The position numbers and the translations under genes are program-made. Shown here piece by piece: positions 40,908 through 51,960 of a DNA stretch of 64,000 nucleotides (positions within the stretch are counted from its first letter, which is position 1; every line of letters starts with the position of its first letter). The notes under the pieces are model-generated. The model saw only the letters and a program-made list of their open reading frames with translations, was not told the origin of the DNA and did not search any database. Source of the DNA: Amphibalanus amphitrite (taxonomy: Eukaryota; Arthropoda; Thecostraca; Balanomorpha; Balanidae); assembly GCF_019059575.1 (NCBI RefSeq), contig NW_024882021.1, positions 415,292 through 479,291 of the forward strand. Direction: 5' to 3'.

Positions 40908-42678
40908 TCACCGCCTCCTGACGAGCACGGTCAGGCAGATGACGAGACACACTGCGCACACCACAGACGAGCAGATGAGCGCGATCACGTGAGGGTGCCC
41001 GAGCAGCGGCGACTCTACGTCGACCGACTTCTCTGGCGGCAGCAGCTGAGATATCGTTGCTGAAAAGGGGAAGCGAATGGTTACTGGAAATACTCAACAG
41101 GCAGCATACATTGTACACATACACAGGTAGCATGTATTGTGTGCAGATAAGTTGCGTTCGGTGGTTATCATATTGCGCATACGTAGGTGGTTTATAGGTG
41201 GTTCGTGCCTCCAGTAACAAGCAGTTCCCACGTCCCGGGGCGGTGCGCCGCCGGTTTCGCTCCTCTGTGCCGGCCCGTGCTCGGCCCGGACCGGGAAGCT
41301 GCGCCCTCTGACCGCGGCCGCGGGCTCACCTCCGTCTGAGGCGTGCGTGGCCAGCCGGGCGGTGGACTCTGTGGTGCCGGCCGCGCTGTGGGCGCTCACC
41401 ACCAGCTTGTAGACGGTGGCCGGCAGCAGACCGCACAGCTCGGCCACGTCCAGGTCGGCCGGGAACGGGCCCTCGCGCCGCCAGCGCGCGCCGCCGCCGG
41501 CCGGCCGCAGGCGCGCCTCGAACCGGCGGACGGAGCACTCGGCCGGCCAGTCGTGCAGCCGTACCAGGATGCAGCTGGCGTTGGCCGAGAGCGCGTCCGC
41601 CGGTAGCGGGCCCGGCTCTGAGGAACGGACGGACCGCTACTTCAGTCTGGGGCCGGGGGCAGCGGGTCCGGCTCTGGGGAACAGGCGGAACTTCTATCTG
41701 AGGCCGGAGGAGGGAGGGGGAGGCAGCGGGGCAGTGTGTGACAGCACACTGCATCTGTGCGTCACAATCTGTGTGTGACTGCAGGCACAATCCGAGTGTG
41801 ACGGTACAGCCACAGTCCGTGTGTGACTCGGGACAGCTCCCGGCGGCGACAGCAGCGTGTCCTCACTCACTGCCGCCCTCGGTGGCGATGTGGATGGTCT
41901 CGCTGAACGGGCCGGTGCCCAGGCGGTTCTCGGCGGCCACCGACAGCGCGTATTCTGTGCCGCAGCTCAGCTGGTCGACGGTCACCTCTGGCCGCAGGTG
42001 ATAGACGGACAGACGCCGCGCCCGCCCGGACCGCTCTCCGTATCGCACGTGCAGCGCTGCAACGGCGCACAATGCAGAGTCACAGCGCGCCACAGACGCG
42101 GCGGTCACAGACACCGACGTGACACATCGGCACCCGATGTGCAACTATGCTGATTTGCTGTGACATCACATTCTGACACTCCGTGGAGGAAGACGCTTCT
42201 CCCATCAGTCCCATTCGGTGCTCCGAGTGGGACCGATGCAGGAATAGAGTTTCTGAGGGAGGGAAGAAGACTCGAATAGTCTGTTGTTCGAGATTCGATA
42301 ACTGGCAGCAGATCTTTGATATCGATAAAATATGTAGTTACTTCCAAACACCTCCCGTCGCCCTAAAAAGGATAGCAGCACTTTTTATCATATGTTGACA
42401 GCGTTCGGGGTTTAATTCTTTCCCTCAAGGACTGAACCTCTCGGCGGGTATGTAGGTATATACAGCAGTGCTCCCTATTGGCGGGGTCCGCGCGCTCACC
42501 GAACAGCGGCGCTGCGCCCGTGTCCAGCAGACTCCAGCCGAGCCGCACCCAGTGGCGGCCGACGCCGAGCACGGCGGGCGCCGCGGCGCGCGCCGGACGC
42601 TGCACCAGCACGCGCACCGTCATCGCGTCGCGGCCGTACACATTCGCCACCGAGCAGGTCCAGTTTCCGGCGTGCCGG
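40908..42678 (-). CDS. Dscam-like Ig/FN3 cell-surface protein, C-terminal exons (partial)
   Basis: Four exons (transcript order) are 42678-42500, 42056-41871, 41617-41330, 41059-40908: 805 bp, about 268 residues, all junctions GT-AG and in phase. The first exon opens inside an immunoglobulin domain (AGNWTCSVANVYGRDA, with the second disulphide Cys and following strand). It runs into a fibronectin III domain (LDTGAAPLF, then LSCGTEYALSVAAENRLGTG), then another FN3 (DLDVAELCGLLPATVYKLVV, SAHSAAGTTES). The last exon gives a short stalk, one transmembrane helix (HVIALICSSVVCAVCLVICL region) and only three cytoplasmic arginines before TGA. Order and motifs resemble Dscam/sidekick-type adhesion receptors. 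The near absence of a tail is unusual for Dscam and may reflect a short isoform or a paralogue. The 5' exons must lie upstream (higher coordinates); none was recognised before 64000. Confidence 0.75.
41600..41710. repeat. Duplicated acceptor of the Dscam-like FN3 exon
   Basis: On the minus strand the real junction TTCCTCAG|AGCCGGGCCCGCT (exon start 41617) has a copy 56 bp upstream, TTCCCCAG|AGCCGGACCCGCT (CTG at 41674-41676). The first 13 exon bases are duplicated with the acceptor. A third, weaker CTGAGGCCGG lies near 41697. Confidence 0.7.
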
Positions 42679-43657
42679 CTGCCGGAGACAGAAGGCACAC
42701 AGTGGACAGTGCTGGCAGCTCAGCGCTCTTTTCACCTATCGGATACATATTAACCCGCGCCCCGTAGGGCTATCGGCGGACCCTACCACCCGTAGGGGGG
42801 GGGACGTTTCGGCCCCCCTAAGATCTCGGAAATTTACCGGCCGATTTTCAAAATTCAAACGGCGTTCGATAGCCCCACCGGGGAACTACCTTGTGACCAA
42901 ATTTCATTGACCTAGGTCAAACCGATGACGTCACAGGTCAGGTCAAAGGTCGGATTTTCACCGTTCACAGGCATTTCAAGAAATGTGTTGTAAAGTCGAG
43001 TAAATTGGTAAGTTATTGAAAACCATCGATGGTATATTGTTCGTCAAACACATACCTACTTTGCTATCCGAGGTCACTGATACCAGGTCAGGTCACAGAG
43101 GTCAGGTCACTGGGGGGTCACAATATGAGAGTGTCGTGTGATACATGTTTTATGGTCCATTTTACATGAAAAATGCGATTATGTGGGTCAGGCAGCCTTT
43201 GGGGCCAGCGTAGGTCACGTTTTGGTGAAGGTCAGGTCAATGTCAGGTCAAGTTTTGCATAAAACGGGTATTGATTCGATGCAGCTCGTCACTGGGAGTC
43301 TAATGGTGGTCTTTGTTTTGCCCTACGTGGTCTAGAATTGCCAAAAATTGAAAATTTGACGTCATCATTTTCGAACAGTTTTTTCGCCCTAACTTGGCCA
43401 AAAAACGAGATATCAATCTGAAATTTGGTATGTAGATAGAAGACGGTTGGTACCTACTATCACATATATTCCGATTTTTTCGAAACTCAAAAAACTTTTT
43501 GGATTTTTGGCTAGGGGAAGTTGGGGAAACGCCGAATACTTTTTTCTGACGCCCGTAGCACGCAAGGTAGACAACATAAGCTATTCTTGTTGGCGTCATT
43601 CGAGAGGCCAGTCTTTTGCCTCTCAAACATACCAGGCGCATTTGATGAATTCGCATA

Positions 43658-44631
43658 GGGGAGAGCGGGGAGAGTTGTATCATGTCCAAGTTGTATCAGG
43701 GCTAATTGTGTCAAACTTATCCAATGGATGGCGCTCGTGACACGACCAGCCGACGAGGTTTTCCGGGTGCCATCTTTCCCTGTTCTGTCGTGTGGCTGGG
43801 TGGACGCGTCTCGAGGTGAGAGCCGATTTTATGTTTTTTTTTTAATGTCATTCTAAAAAATAAGCCGCAAGAAAATGTGTGTTTTGGGCATTTAGATGTG
43901 CACGAATTTGAAAGATCTCCGTAGCGGTGGTGAGGGTATAGGTTCTAAGGCTGCGTGAGTGAAAATGGATTTCTCCAGCTTTCCGCTGTTTTTGAGCACG
44001 AGGATGTTTTTTCCAAGATGGCGGCGAGGTACATGTTGTATCAGAGCCGGGTGGGGTATGTTGTAACATGTGATGTATGTATGTATGTATGTATGTATGT
44101 ATGGGTATGTTGCTTTTGATCGCGAAAGCTAAGCCCTGGCTCGCGTTTGTAGGTAGCTAGTCAATACCTACTCGTTCCATTTCGGCACAATGTGTTGGCT
44201 TCTTTGCTCTTAACGGGCCACTTTTGCGTCTTGATGTTTCGTTCGTTTCGATGTTTCGTTCGGATTGACCTAAGTTTGGTCTAATAAAAGTGAAGCCTTT
44301 GAGCATATACATTGTATTAACCCCATTTAATGTTGTTGTTATGTTTAAAACCAGTAGCAAGCACACTCCCTGAAACGTGAAATAGCGATACAAATTACCC
44401 CACTATGTGATACAACTCACCCAAGCCATGGGGCAAGTTGTATCAAAAACATTGTTCTATTCGGCAGACCGTAGAAAAAAAACTGGTAGAGGTAGCGGAA
44501 AAGTTACTTTGCACAAAAAAAGCAGAAGAATCAAGGAAGGAGATAGTATGGAAAAAAATGAGTTTATCACGGATAGTTACGAGGTTATGGGTCTCGGAGT
44601 AAAAACTGATACAACCCACCCCACTCTCCCC
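43658..44631. mobile_element. TA-flanked TIR element, third nesting level
   Basis: Ends GGGGAGAGCGGGGAGAGTTG and, inverted, GGGGAGAGTGGGGTGGGTTG are followed on both sides by TATCA. TA flanks at 43656-43657 and 44632-44633. Length is 974 bp with no transposase. Internal TTGTATCA words recur (43690, 44038, 44440), perhaps as binding sites. Confidence 0.8.
44073..44103. repeat. (ATGT)n microsatellite
   Basis: About seven and a half perfect ATGT units lie inside the nested TIR element. Confidence 0.9.
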
Positions 44632-45175
44632 TACCGTTAAGCGCACAAACTAAAAATATCAAAGAAGTGACTTTTTCGGCGTTGCCCCGGACTGCGGGGA
44701 AAGCCGAAAATGGGAGAAATGATCTACGGGGAATGCCGACATTGATGTTTTGCCACTTTATCTCAAACTTTATCCAGAATTTATCAAAGCTGACACGCGT
44801 TTTAAGAGCTTGAGGACGCTTGGTGCACACTGGAAGTTATAATTGTGTGATATAGGTAATAAGAAAATGCCAGGTAAATAATTCCTTATAGGTAACAGGC
44901 TGTTGTGTCGGTTGAAAGTGTAATTTGTGTGACTAAAAATTCGCGTTGCTATTCTACAGCAGTAAAGTCCACGTAGCGTGCTTTAACGTGCGTAATTGCA
45001 CGTTTTCGGCACTACCCCAGCCAGCCATACTTTCATTTGCAGGCCCATAACTTTTCAACGTGCCATATAAATTTCAAATAGGCAGCACACTTACGAGTTA
45101 CGCAAAGACATGCTGAAGATTACTTGACCGAATTGGCCAGACAAACGGTAGCATAATGAGTAAGGTGGCGCAGTG

Positions 45176-45411
45176 CGGCTTGGTGGCGCAGTCGGTTAAG
45201 GCGTCGACCCGCGGCGCGGGCGGTGCCGGATTCGGGTTCGATTCCCGGTTCCACCCGTTCCGCGGGCGTCGTCCCCGGCTGTGTCACCAGGTGTGGGGTA
45301 GGCTCCCACTTCAGCCGTAGCCTGGGGGGTGGGGGAGAGGGCCGGGAGGAGGAGCCCTCCTGTAAATGGGAGTATATGAGCCCGTTGGAGGGAGCCCTGA
45401 ATAAAAAAAAG
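45176..45411 (+). mobile_element. tRNA-derived SINE
   Basis: It has an A-box TGGCGCAGTCGGTTAAGGCG (45184-45203) and a B-box GGTTCGATTCC (45235-45245). A GC-rich unrelated body follows, then an ATAAAAAAAA tail at 45401-45410. This layout is typical of a Pol III SINE. I found no clear flanking duplication. Confidence 0.75.
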
Positions 45412-46032
45412 AAATGCAGCTTCAAAGGCGCATGTAGTACAAGGAACGCTTACCTTGAAAACGCTCTTGGCGCCCTCACAGCCGAAGTATTCCGAATGAC
45501 GACTCGTAAGTCGTAACAAACATGCGATAATTGTAGTCCCTTAAGCTTCAGAGCATCACTGACAGGTGGCATCCATGTCTTACGGTTTTCGAAATATCTC
45601 GAATTTCGGCTTTGCCCCAACTCCGGCATTGCCCCAACTTCCCCTAATATATAAAAAATGCTTTTCTGACTTTTTGGGGTCAAAACTCAAAAATTCAAAA
45701 ATCCGAGATAGCAGTTTTGTAGCCCTGTGAATTCTACACCTTTTATGTCTTGATCATTTTTCTGTATCTTCAAAGCTGTACCTAGGTAGGCCTGACAGCT
45801 CTTCTCGCGAAGGTCTTTTTCGGTCGAAAATGGCAGAACATAACGTCATTCTGACGTCATTTGTGGCCGACCTATCATAGCCTCTAGAAAATTTTTTGGT
45901 CACAATGTGTAAAATTGATGCCCAGAGAGGTCCTGAAAGTTTGGTGGCGATATGTCTAGCCGTTTAGGAGATATCGACGGAAAAGGACAGGGGGGCCGTT
46001 TCGCCCCCCCCCCCCCACGGGGCGCGGGTTAA

Positions 46033-47530
46033 CCCGCGATCCTAGGATTTCCACGCCCTGCTAGGGGGAGTGGGTGTTTGAACAACACCCCTCCCCAGGG
46101 CCTCGGCTAACATGTTAACTACAGTCAAGGAATGCCCCAGTAGTGGTTAGGTTTTGCCCAACCTCCACAAAATGAGAATATCTCAATATTAACGTAGGTA
46201 CATTCTTTCACTCGGGAGCAGTTGAAGACGTTTGTGGCAAGGGTGGCAAGAAATCAGAGGCGGAGGAAGAGGGGGTGCATGGTGTGCAGGTGCACCCTCA
46301 ATTTTCATAAGAAAACATAGGCGTGCATTGGCAAACATATCTTTTTGCATCCCCAATCCCCATAATCCATAAGCTGCCCTTCGTTCGAAAGAGCGTCAAA
46401 AATAATGAGGAAATTACTTCCGCAACTGTTTTGGTCAGGTCGTAGTTCATGTCATGGGGGTCATCATTGAAGACCAAATTTCGCCGATTTTCAGGTCGAA
46501 TATCGACAATTTGCAGGATGCCGGATCATAACTCGGGAACCAACAGAGCTACAGCGCCGCGGAAAAGCGCATTTGATAGCCATATTAGTGTTCTTTCTGA
46601 GTATTTCTCTCAGATTTGACTTACGTCAACGGTTTTGCCTGCAGGGGGCAAAAATTTCCAAAAAAGACGATTTTTCGGGAACAGTTTTTCCTGCAATAAC
46701 TTTTGACTCAAGTCTTGCACGAGCTTTCTTTTACTGACATCGTGTTCCTCTCGTCAAGACGCATCGAATGAACTCTAATTTTACATGAAAAGTCAACTTG
46801 AAAATTTGACCTCAGGTGAAGGTCATGATCTAACCAGAAATTGTTATGTTACATATCAGTGGATCCGTATCGTCGAGCTGAACACATAAGGCGTTTTCAT
46901 CGCGGGTCGCTCTAGCATGCCTCTTTCAAAAGTTAGTCGCGAAAAACTGTTAGATACCATTCGTGACCTGAGAGGCTGAGATGACCTCAGGGGTATAAAC
47001 AGGGGTCACGGGTGCCATTTTCATGTTCAGTGTGTCAAACCTACTTGTAATTCAATGCTTGAGAGTGTTTAGAATGACTTTCGTCCAAAAGAGGCGGTTT
47101 GAAATTGTCTCCCATTGACTTAAATACCTAGAGAGATCGCAAAATTGACCCATGTTCTTAGGCCACCGATATGAAAATTCCGAGAATTTTGTACATGCTC
47201 TTGCCCGTATCAATTGCTGAAAGTGTCAAAGCGATCGGTCACTCGGTGTAGCTATGGCATACACCGAAACATTTTATGAGGTGAGGTCACTTGTAGTGAC
47301 CTGGCCTTGAATGACCTTGGTCTGAAATTTTTACAAGATGTGTAGCATTGTTGGTAGTTGGTACCATTTATTGGTAATGTGTAGCATTGGTTGATGATAA
47401 GGTGTGCCGAAAACGGCGACGCTCCGCCGTTTTTGAGATATCCGCGAGCAAACTAGCAATGAGAGGGGATGTTCAAACACCCCCTCCCCCAGCAGGGCGC
47501 CGGCTAACACACTTTTGCCCCAGTAGTCAA
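46033..47530. mobile_element. Dispersed repeat family 'R', copy C
   Basis: This is the longest uninterrupted copy of the family also at 7930-10130 and 11110-13336. The inverted ends share CGCCCTGCT(A)GGGGGAG and GGGTGTTTGAACA. Body blocks match in order. The right end reads CAGCAGGGCGCCGGCTAAC. It directly abuts the piggyBac-like copy on its left. Confidence 0.7.
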
Positions 47531-48239
47531 AATTACTTAGCCGAGGCCCTGCCCCTCCCCCTCTAACTCGGCTCCTGGGCCAAGTAGCGATACGTATATT
47601 AACATATGACTTTGTTATTTGTATATCTACATAGGTATGCTCGTAATCCGTATGCTAGATACGTCAGCTAAAATCACTGGCGGATCCTGGGGGGGGTCCA
47701 CGGGGTCATGACCCCCCCCAAAAGGTCTGAGAGGGTCATTTGACCCCCCCCAAAAGCCGAAGACCTAAATGCGCTATAGACGCCGTCTTGCATGCTCAAA
47801 ATCACCTGTCAAACACTTCTGAGCTAATACCTTTGTTTTTCTGGATCGTGTTGCGTGAAAAGGCGTATTGAAGACCAGAATCTTACTCGTTTTTGTCTCA
47901 ACCGTGCGAGCACCAGGGGATGATCCAGGAAAACTCCAAGGGGATGGTCATGAATTTAATTCGTGGTGCCCCTACCTATACGCAAAATTAAAAACTCAAC
48001 GGATTTCGGTCACTTAATTTTGGTGATGTCCTATTTTCATTTTTTATTTTGTTTGTTTTATTTTTAGTGCCCCTGGGCCCTGGCAGGTCAAAATCACGTC
48101 TGAGGCGAAAGAAATTCACGGGAATCCCAAAAATCACGTCAGGACATTCAGGGCCCTCTGACCAGCCTGACAGCTAGGGCCCTTCTTACTTCCTGGGGCC
48201 TCCAGTGAATAACCGCTAGTGTCTGTGTCTGACCGCTAG

Positions 48240-48760
48240 GGCCCCTCTGACTCCTCAGTAGGTAGGAGGCCCTCTGTAGAGGAGGTCCTCTGTAGAAAGG
48301 AGGCCCTCAGTAGAGAGGAGGCCCCCTGTAGAGAGGAGACCCCTTTAAAGAGGAGGCCCTCTGTAGAGAGGAGACCTGCTGTAGAGAGAAGGCTCTATGT
48401 AGAGAGGAGGCCCTGTGTAGAGAGGAGGCCCTCTGTGGAAAGGAGACCGCCTGAATGCAGAAGGCCCTCTGAAGAGTGGAGACCCGCTGTAGAGAAGAGG
48501 CCCTCTGAAGAAAGGAGGCCCTCTGTAGAGAAGAGGCCCTCTGAAGAGAGGAGGCCCTTTGCAGAGATGAGGTCCTCTGGCTCTTTGAAGAGAGGAGGCC
48601 CTCTGTAAAGGAGGCCCTCTTAAAGGGAGAGACCCTCAGTAGAGAGGAAGCCCTCTGTAGAGAGGAGGCCCTGTAGCTTCTGTAGTTAAGAGGCCCTGTG
48701 AAAAGAGGAGGCCCGCAGTAGAGATCGGTGGTCCTCTGTAGAGAGGAGGCCCCCTCTGTG
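48240..48760. repeat. 18-19-bp minisatellite (AGGAGGCCCTCTGTAGAGA)
   Basis: About 28 degenerate units lie inside the hAT-type element. Deletions inside units give variable spacing. The minus-strand frame rich in SSLQRA repeats is a translation artefact. Confidence 0.9.
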
Positions 48761-48764
48761 TTTT

Positions 48765-49250
48765 GACAAATGTTTTTGCAAATTTTTCGCGGCGCTTCGC
48801 GCCGCCGATTTATGTACATACGTACAGGTCAATACGAAATCTTGACTGTAATTACCTAAACCAACCGTGTCAAATTGAATCAGAATTCATATGTGTGCTG
48901 TAAAGGAACTCCGGCTTGTACTGCAATGCTAAAAGGGTGGTAAAATTTGTGTTTTGGAGCTGTGTTTCGACACATTCTTTTGCAAATTTTCTCGGCGCTT
49001 CGCGCCGCCGATTTATACACCAATCAATAAGAGAGAAATAACAGTGACTGTAATAACACCAACCGTGTCAAATTGAATCGGAATTCATATGTGTACTGTG
49101 AAGGAACTCCGGCTTGTACTAGCATGCTAAAAAGGTTGTAATATTTGTGTTTTAGAGCTGTGTTTTGACAACTTTTTTTTTGCAAATTTTTGCGGCGCTT
49201 CGCGCCGCCGATTCATACACAGGTCAATAAGAGAGATCGTGACTGTATGC
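48765..49250. repeat. About 200-bp tandem repeat with CGGCGC-TTC-GCGCCG hairpins
   Basis: There are two full copies and one partial copy. A perfect 6-bp-stem, 3-base-loop hairpin begins at 48790, 48993 and 49193 (203 and 200 bp apart). Each is preceded by TTTTGCAAATTTT and followed by GCCGATT. Shared words in each unit include CCAACCGTGTCAAATTGAAT and GGAACTCCGGCTTGTACT. Confidence 0.85.
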
Positions 49251-50108
49251 TACTATTTACTAATGCATTAGGCTAAAAGTGAGGTAACTATATCTACTTC
49301 TGGGTTTTTAAGTCGGTCGACCCGCCTCCCCCCCCCCCAGTAAAAAATCCGTGGCGACGCTCCTATATAGGTGGGTTTCACTAACTAAAACTACTGAGCC
49401 GAGTGACTTACGATAAAACTTCATCTTATAAACGACGAAGATCAAATGTCATTTTTTGATCTCGACATACTCGCTCCCTACCACCCCCCCCCCCCGGTCG
49501 TCAGAATTCATTCACCAGACCTGGTATGTCGGCCGACTGGTGACCCCCCCCAAAACGACCCCCTAGATCCGCCCTTGGCTAAAATCTCAAGACGTCACAC
49601 CGTCCAACGTTATCTTGTACTACAAGAATCAGCATTGCAGCGCAGCAAAGTGCAAACAGAACACAAACGTAAGTATTAGGACAAAACCAACATAACAATA
49701 TAAATATGAAAACAAATCGTTGCTGTAACATCACATTCCAGATAATTCGACAATCGGTATTCTTTATGCAAGGTCAACATAACGTGACCAACCTGATTGA
49801 TACCCTATAGCCGTTTTCACGACGGAATAGCGGGTACCTAATAGATGCCTGTCTGGTCCTACAGGGTGTTTCACTAAAAGTGTCAAAAAGTAAATGCCTA
49901 TTAAAGTTATATAAAATATGCAAATCACGTGGTTGCGCACGTGGCTTGGTTGCAAATTTTTGGACATTTATGCTTTGTCCATTTAAGATATATTTTACAC
50001 TCATACGGAGCGAGGGCAGGAGGCCAAAGTTACTAGTCGTTTTTTTCCTTATGCAGATCAAGAACAGGTTATTTACACCGCAACAGGAAGGGTAAATTAC
50101 ACTTACAT

Positions 50109-50628
50109 TTGGTGCCATCAGAAACATTGAAACCGTATGCCGACTTTTCAGGAAACGTTTTATTCTCTCACCTCGCTACGTTCCAGATTATAAAAGGTTC
50201 AAAGGGCTTCTTGAGAGGTTTAAAAGGGTTCCTTCGATGCCGGTCGCAGTCCAAAAAAGACGGGGTCCCCCACCTCTCGGCGGAAACCGTTGAAAGGGTC
50301 AGGGTCTTTTTGAGGGTCTTTGAAGATAACAAGAAGCTAATTTCAACATCAGAAATAGCCAAGGCCTTACAAGTTATCAAAAACAGCCACTATAATGGCT
50401 GTAACCACCAGGAACTGGCTGGATTAGAAGTTCCTGCACCGAAAAATCAGCTGCCTCGCCGCCCGCCTCTGGCCAGCGCAAAGCCCCGATCTGTCACCGT
50501 TTTACTTCTGGTTTTGGTCAGTAGCTCTCGCAGAGCTGAGGAAGACTCAAGTCGCATCACTTCGGGAGCTGAAGAGCACCATTCAAGGCTTTGCCGACAG
50601 TCTGGACGCTGAAGATGAAAACGGGCTG
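50109..50628 (+). pseudogene. mariner-like transposase remnant (internally deleted)
   Basis: One frame has a helix-turn-helix-like stretch, LSAETVERVRVFL followed by STSEIAKALQVI, like the N-terminal DNA-binding part of mariner/IS630 transposases. A shifted frame at 50482-50628 reads SPDLSPFYFWFW and then SLRELKSTIQGFADSLD to a stop. This matches the end of the DDE/D domain (the SPDLxPxDFxLW motif). The catalytic core between them is missing, so it cannot be active. The enclosing TIR and TA flanks agree with this family. Confidence 0.6.
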
Positions 50629-50804
50629 TGAGGCACCTCCGGACACGTGCCGAAACGGTGCATCAAAAGAAGGGGCGGATATGTGGTCCGTGGAATAGGT
50701 TTGAGTGACGGTGCTATCGTTTTTATATATTCAAATGTCCAACAATTGCGGATGAAATGGTATGCAAATTTCCGTAGAAAACATTGTTATTACCCAGTAA
50801 ACAT

Positions 50805-51035
50805 GCCGACGTCGGCCCGACGTCGGCCGACGTCGGGGTGACGTCGGCAACTCGGCATCGGCATGCCGACGTCGGTCCGACGTCGGTCCAACCTCGGCAC
50901 GACGTCGGCTGGATGTCGGATATGCCCGCATGTTCCGACGTCCAGCCGAGGCCCAGCCGACGTCGGGCCGACGTCGGACCGAGATAAATTGCTGAAGTCC
51001 AGCCGACGTCGGGCCGACGTCGGACCGACATCGGC
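50805..51035. repeat. Array of CCGACGTCGG palindromes, left
   Basis: Short near-palindromic words (GACGTCGGCC, GACGTCGGAC, GACGTCGGCT) are packed about every 11-13 bp. The array has internal mirror symmetry around 50935. Confidence 0.85.
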
Positions 51036-51582
51036 CGCTGTTTTGACCGTTAAAATAATATAAAATACATGTTTCATGTTTCATAAAGAGATTCTGTATT
51101 CAAAATATCCTCAGGAAACTCAAATCTTCCTCCACGCCGCAACCCCCTGATCCGGACTGGACGGGAAACTTTATCCCATTTGGGATTGCCCGTAAGCCGA
51201 GCTCGCCCGTAGCCGGGTGCGGTGAGTGCTTGGGGACTGCTCGGCCTATCCTTTGGTCAGGCTCAGCCCCGGCAACTCACCAGGGCCGGGCCCAGTTCAT
51301 ATAGAAAGGCCAGTCGGCAAACTTTGCCAAAGTGCCACTTATTAAAGGGACACTTTGGGAAACGTTGGTGCAGGTGTGTAAGAGTGGCTATATGAATCCA
51401 TTGTGGGGTCGCCCTTTCCAATAAGTGTCACGTAACAGCAATGGGACCAGGGACTCTTTATGAACTGGACCCAGGGTGCTCGCCAAGAAGACCAATGTCT
51501 CCATCCTATGATCCTTCCGGCTCTGAAATGGTCTTGTCAGACCGAAAGGGCATAACCCAACAAAACAAACCAAATTCGTTAG

Positions 51583-51657
51583 CTGGATGCGTGGTGTAGT
51601 GGTTAGCGCACTTACCTCGCGTTCGTATGACACGGGGTTCGAATCCCATCGCCGGCT
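51583..51657 (+). other. tRNA-like sequence (probable tRNA-derived repeat)
   Basis: It has an A-box GTGGTGTAGTGGTTAGCGCA (51591-51610) and a B-box GGGTTCGAATCCC (51635-51647). The acceptor stem pairs only partly (GCTGG with CCGGC). The B-box end is repeated at 51710-51735 (CTCGAATCCCGCCGCCGG). It lies inside the transposon, so I favour a tRNA-derived SINE fragment. Confidence 0.5.
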
Positions 51658-51759
51658 GATGCTTTTGGCGTGTTGTCCCAGTAAACATGCCGACGTCGGC
51701 GACTGGGGGGCTCGAATCCCGCCGCCGGTTGATACTTTTGGCGCGTTGTCCCAATAAAC

Positions 51760-51960
51760 ATGCCGACGTCGGCCCCGTCGGTCCAACGACAAACGATCTC
51801 GTCAACCTCGGCAAACGATCTCGGCCCGACGTCGGCTGGACTTCGGCTGGACGTCGGAACATGCGGGCATATCCGACGTCCAGCCGATGTCGGGCCGAGG
51901 TTGGACCGACGTTTGGCCGACGTCGGGCCGAGCCTCGGCCCGACGTCGGGCCGACGTCGT
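51760..51960. repeat. Array of CCGACGTCGG palindromes, right
   Basis: This is the counterpart of the array at 50805-51035. It has the same words, about 12-bp pitch and mirror symmetry around 51864 (GGAACATGCGGGC). Confidence 0.85.

Larger units (their letters stand above)
43514..45644. mobile_element. TA-flanked TIR element nested in the piggyBac-like copy
   Basis: The ends GGGGAAGTTGGGG are identical and inverted, followed by imperfect matches (AACGCCGAA, CAATGCCGGA). TA flanks at 43512-43513 and 45645-45646. Excision joins the two halves of the surrounding element. It contains another insertion (43658-44631) and a tRNA-type SINE. Confidence 0.8.
42754..46028. mobile_element. piggyBac-like element, copy 2, carrying nested insertions
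   Basis: TTAA flanks both sides exactly (42750-42753, 46029-46032). Termini are CCCGCGCCCCGTAGGG and the complement of CCCGCGCCCCGTGGG. Apart from an insertion at 43514-45644, it aligns along its length with 8289-9444: TTACCGGCCGATTTTCAAAA, then the GATGACGTCACAGGTCAGG block, then ATTCTACACCTTTTATGTC. No transposase is present. It sits upstream of the first visible Dscam-like exon, probably in an intron. Confidence 0.85.
47675..49577. mobile_element. hAT-type element with perfect 8-bp TSD
   Basis: GCTAAAAT is duplicated exactly at 47667-47674 and 49578-49585. Termini CACTGGCGGATCCTGGGGG and, inverted, CAAGGGCGGATCTAGGGGG match closely. The element is 1.9 kb and non-autonomous. Its interior is largely an 18-19-bp minisatellite and a 200-bp tandem repeat. 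Runs of C8 and G8 lie near both ends. Confidence 0.85.

Noticed and set aside
51583-51657. Functional tRNA gene
   Set aside because: A and B boxes are good but the acceptor stem pairs poorly and the sequence lies in a transposon; recorded only as tRNA-like.
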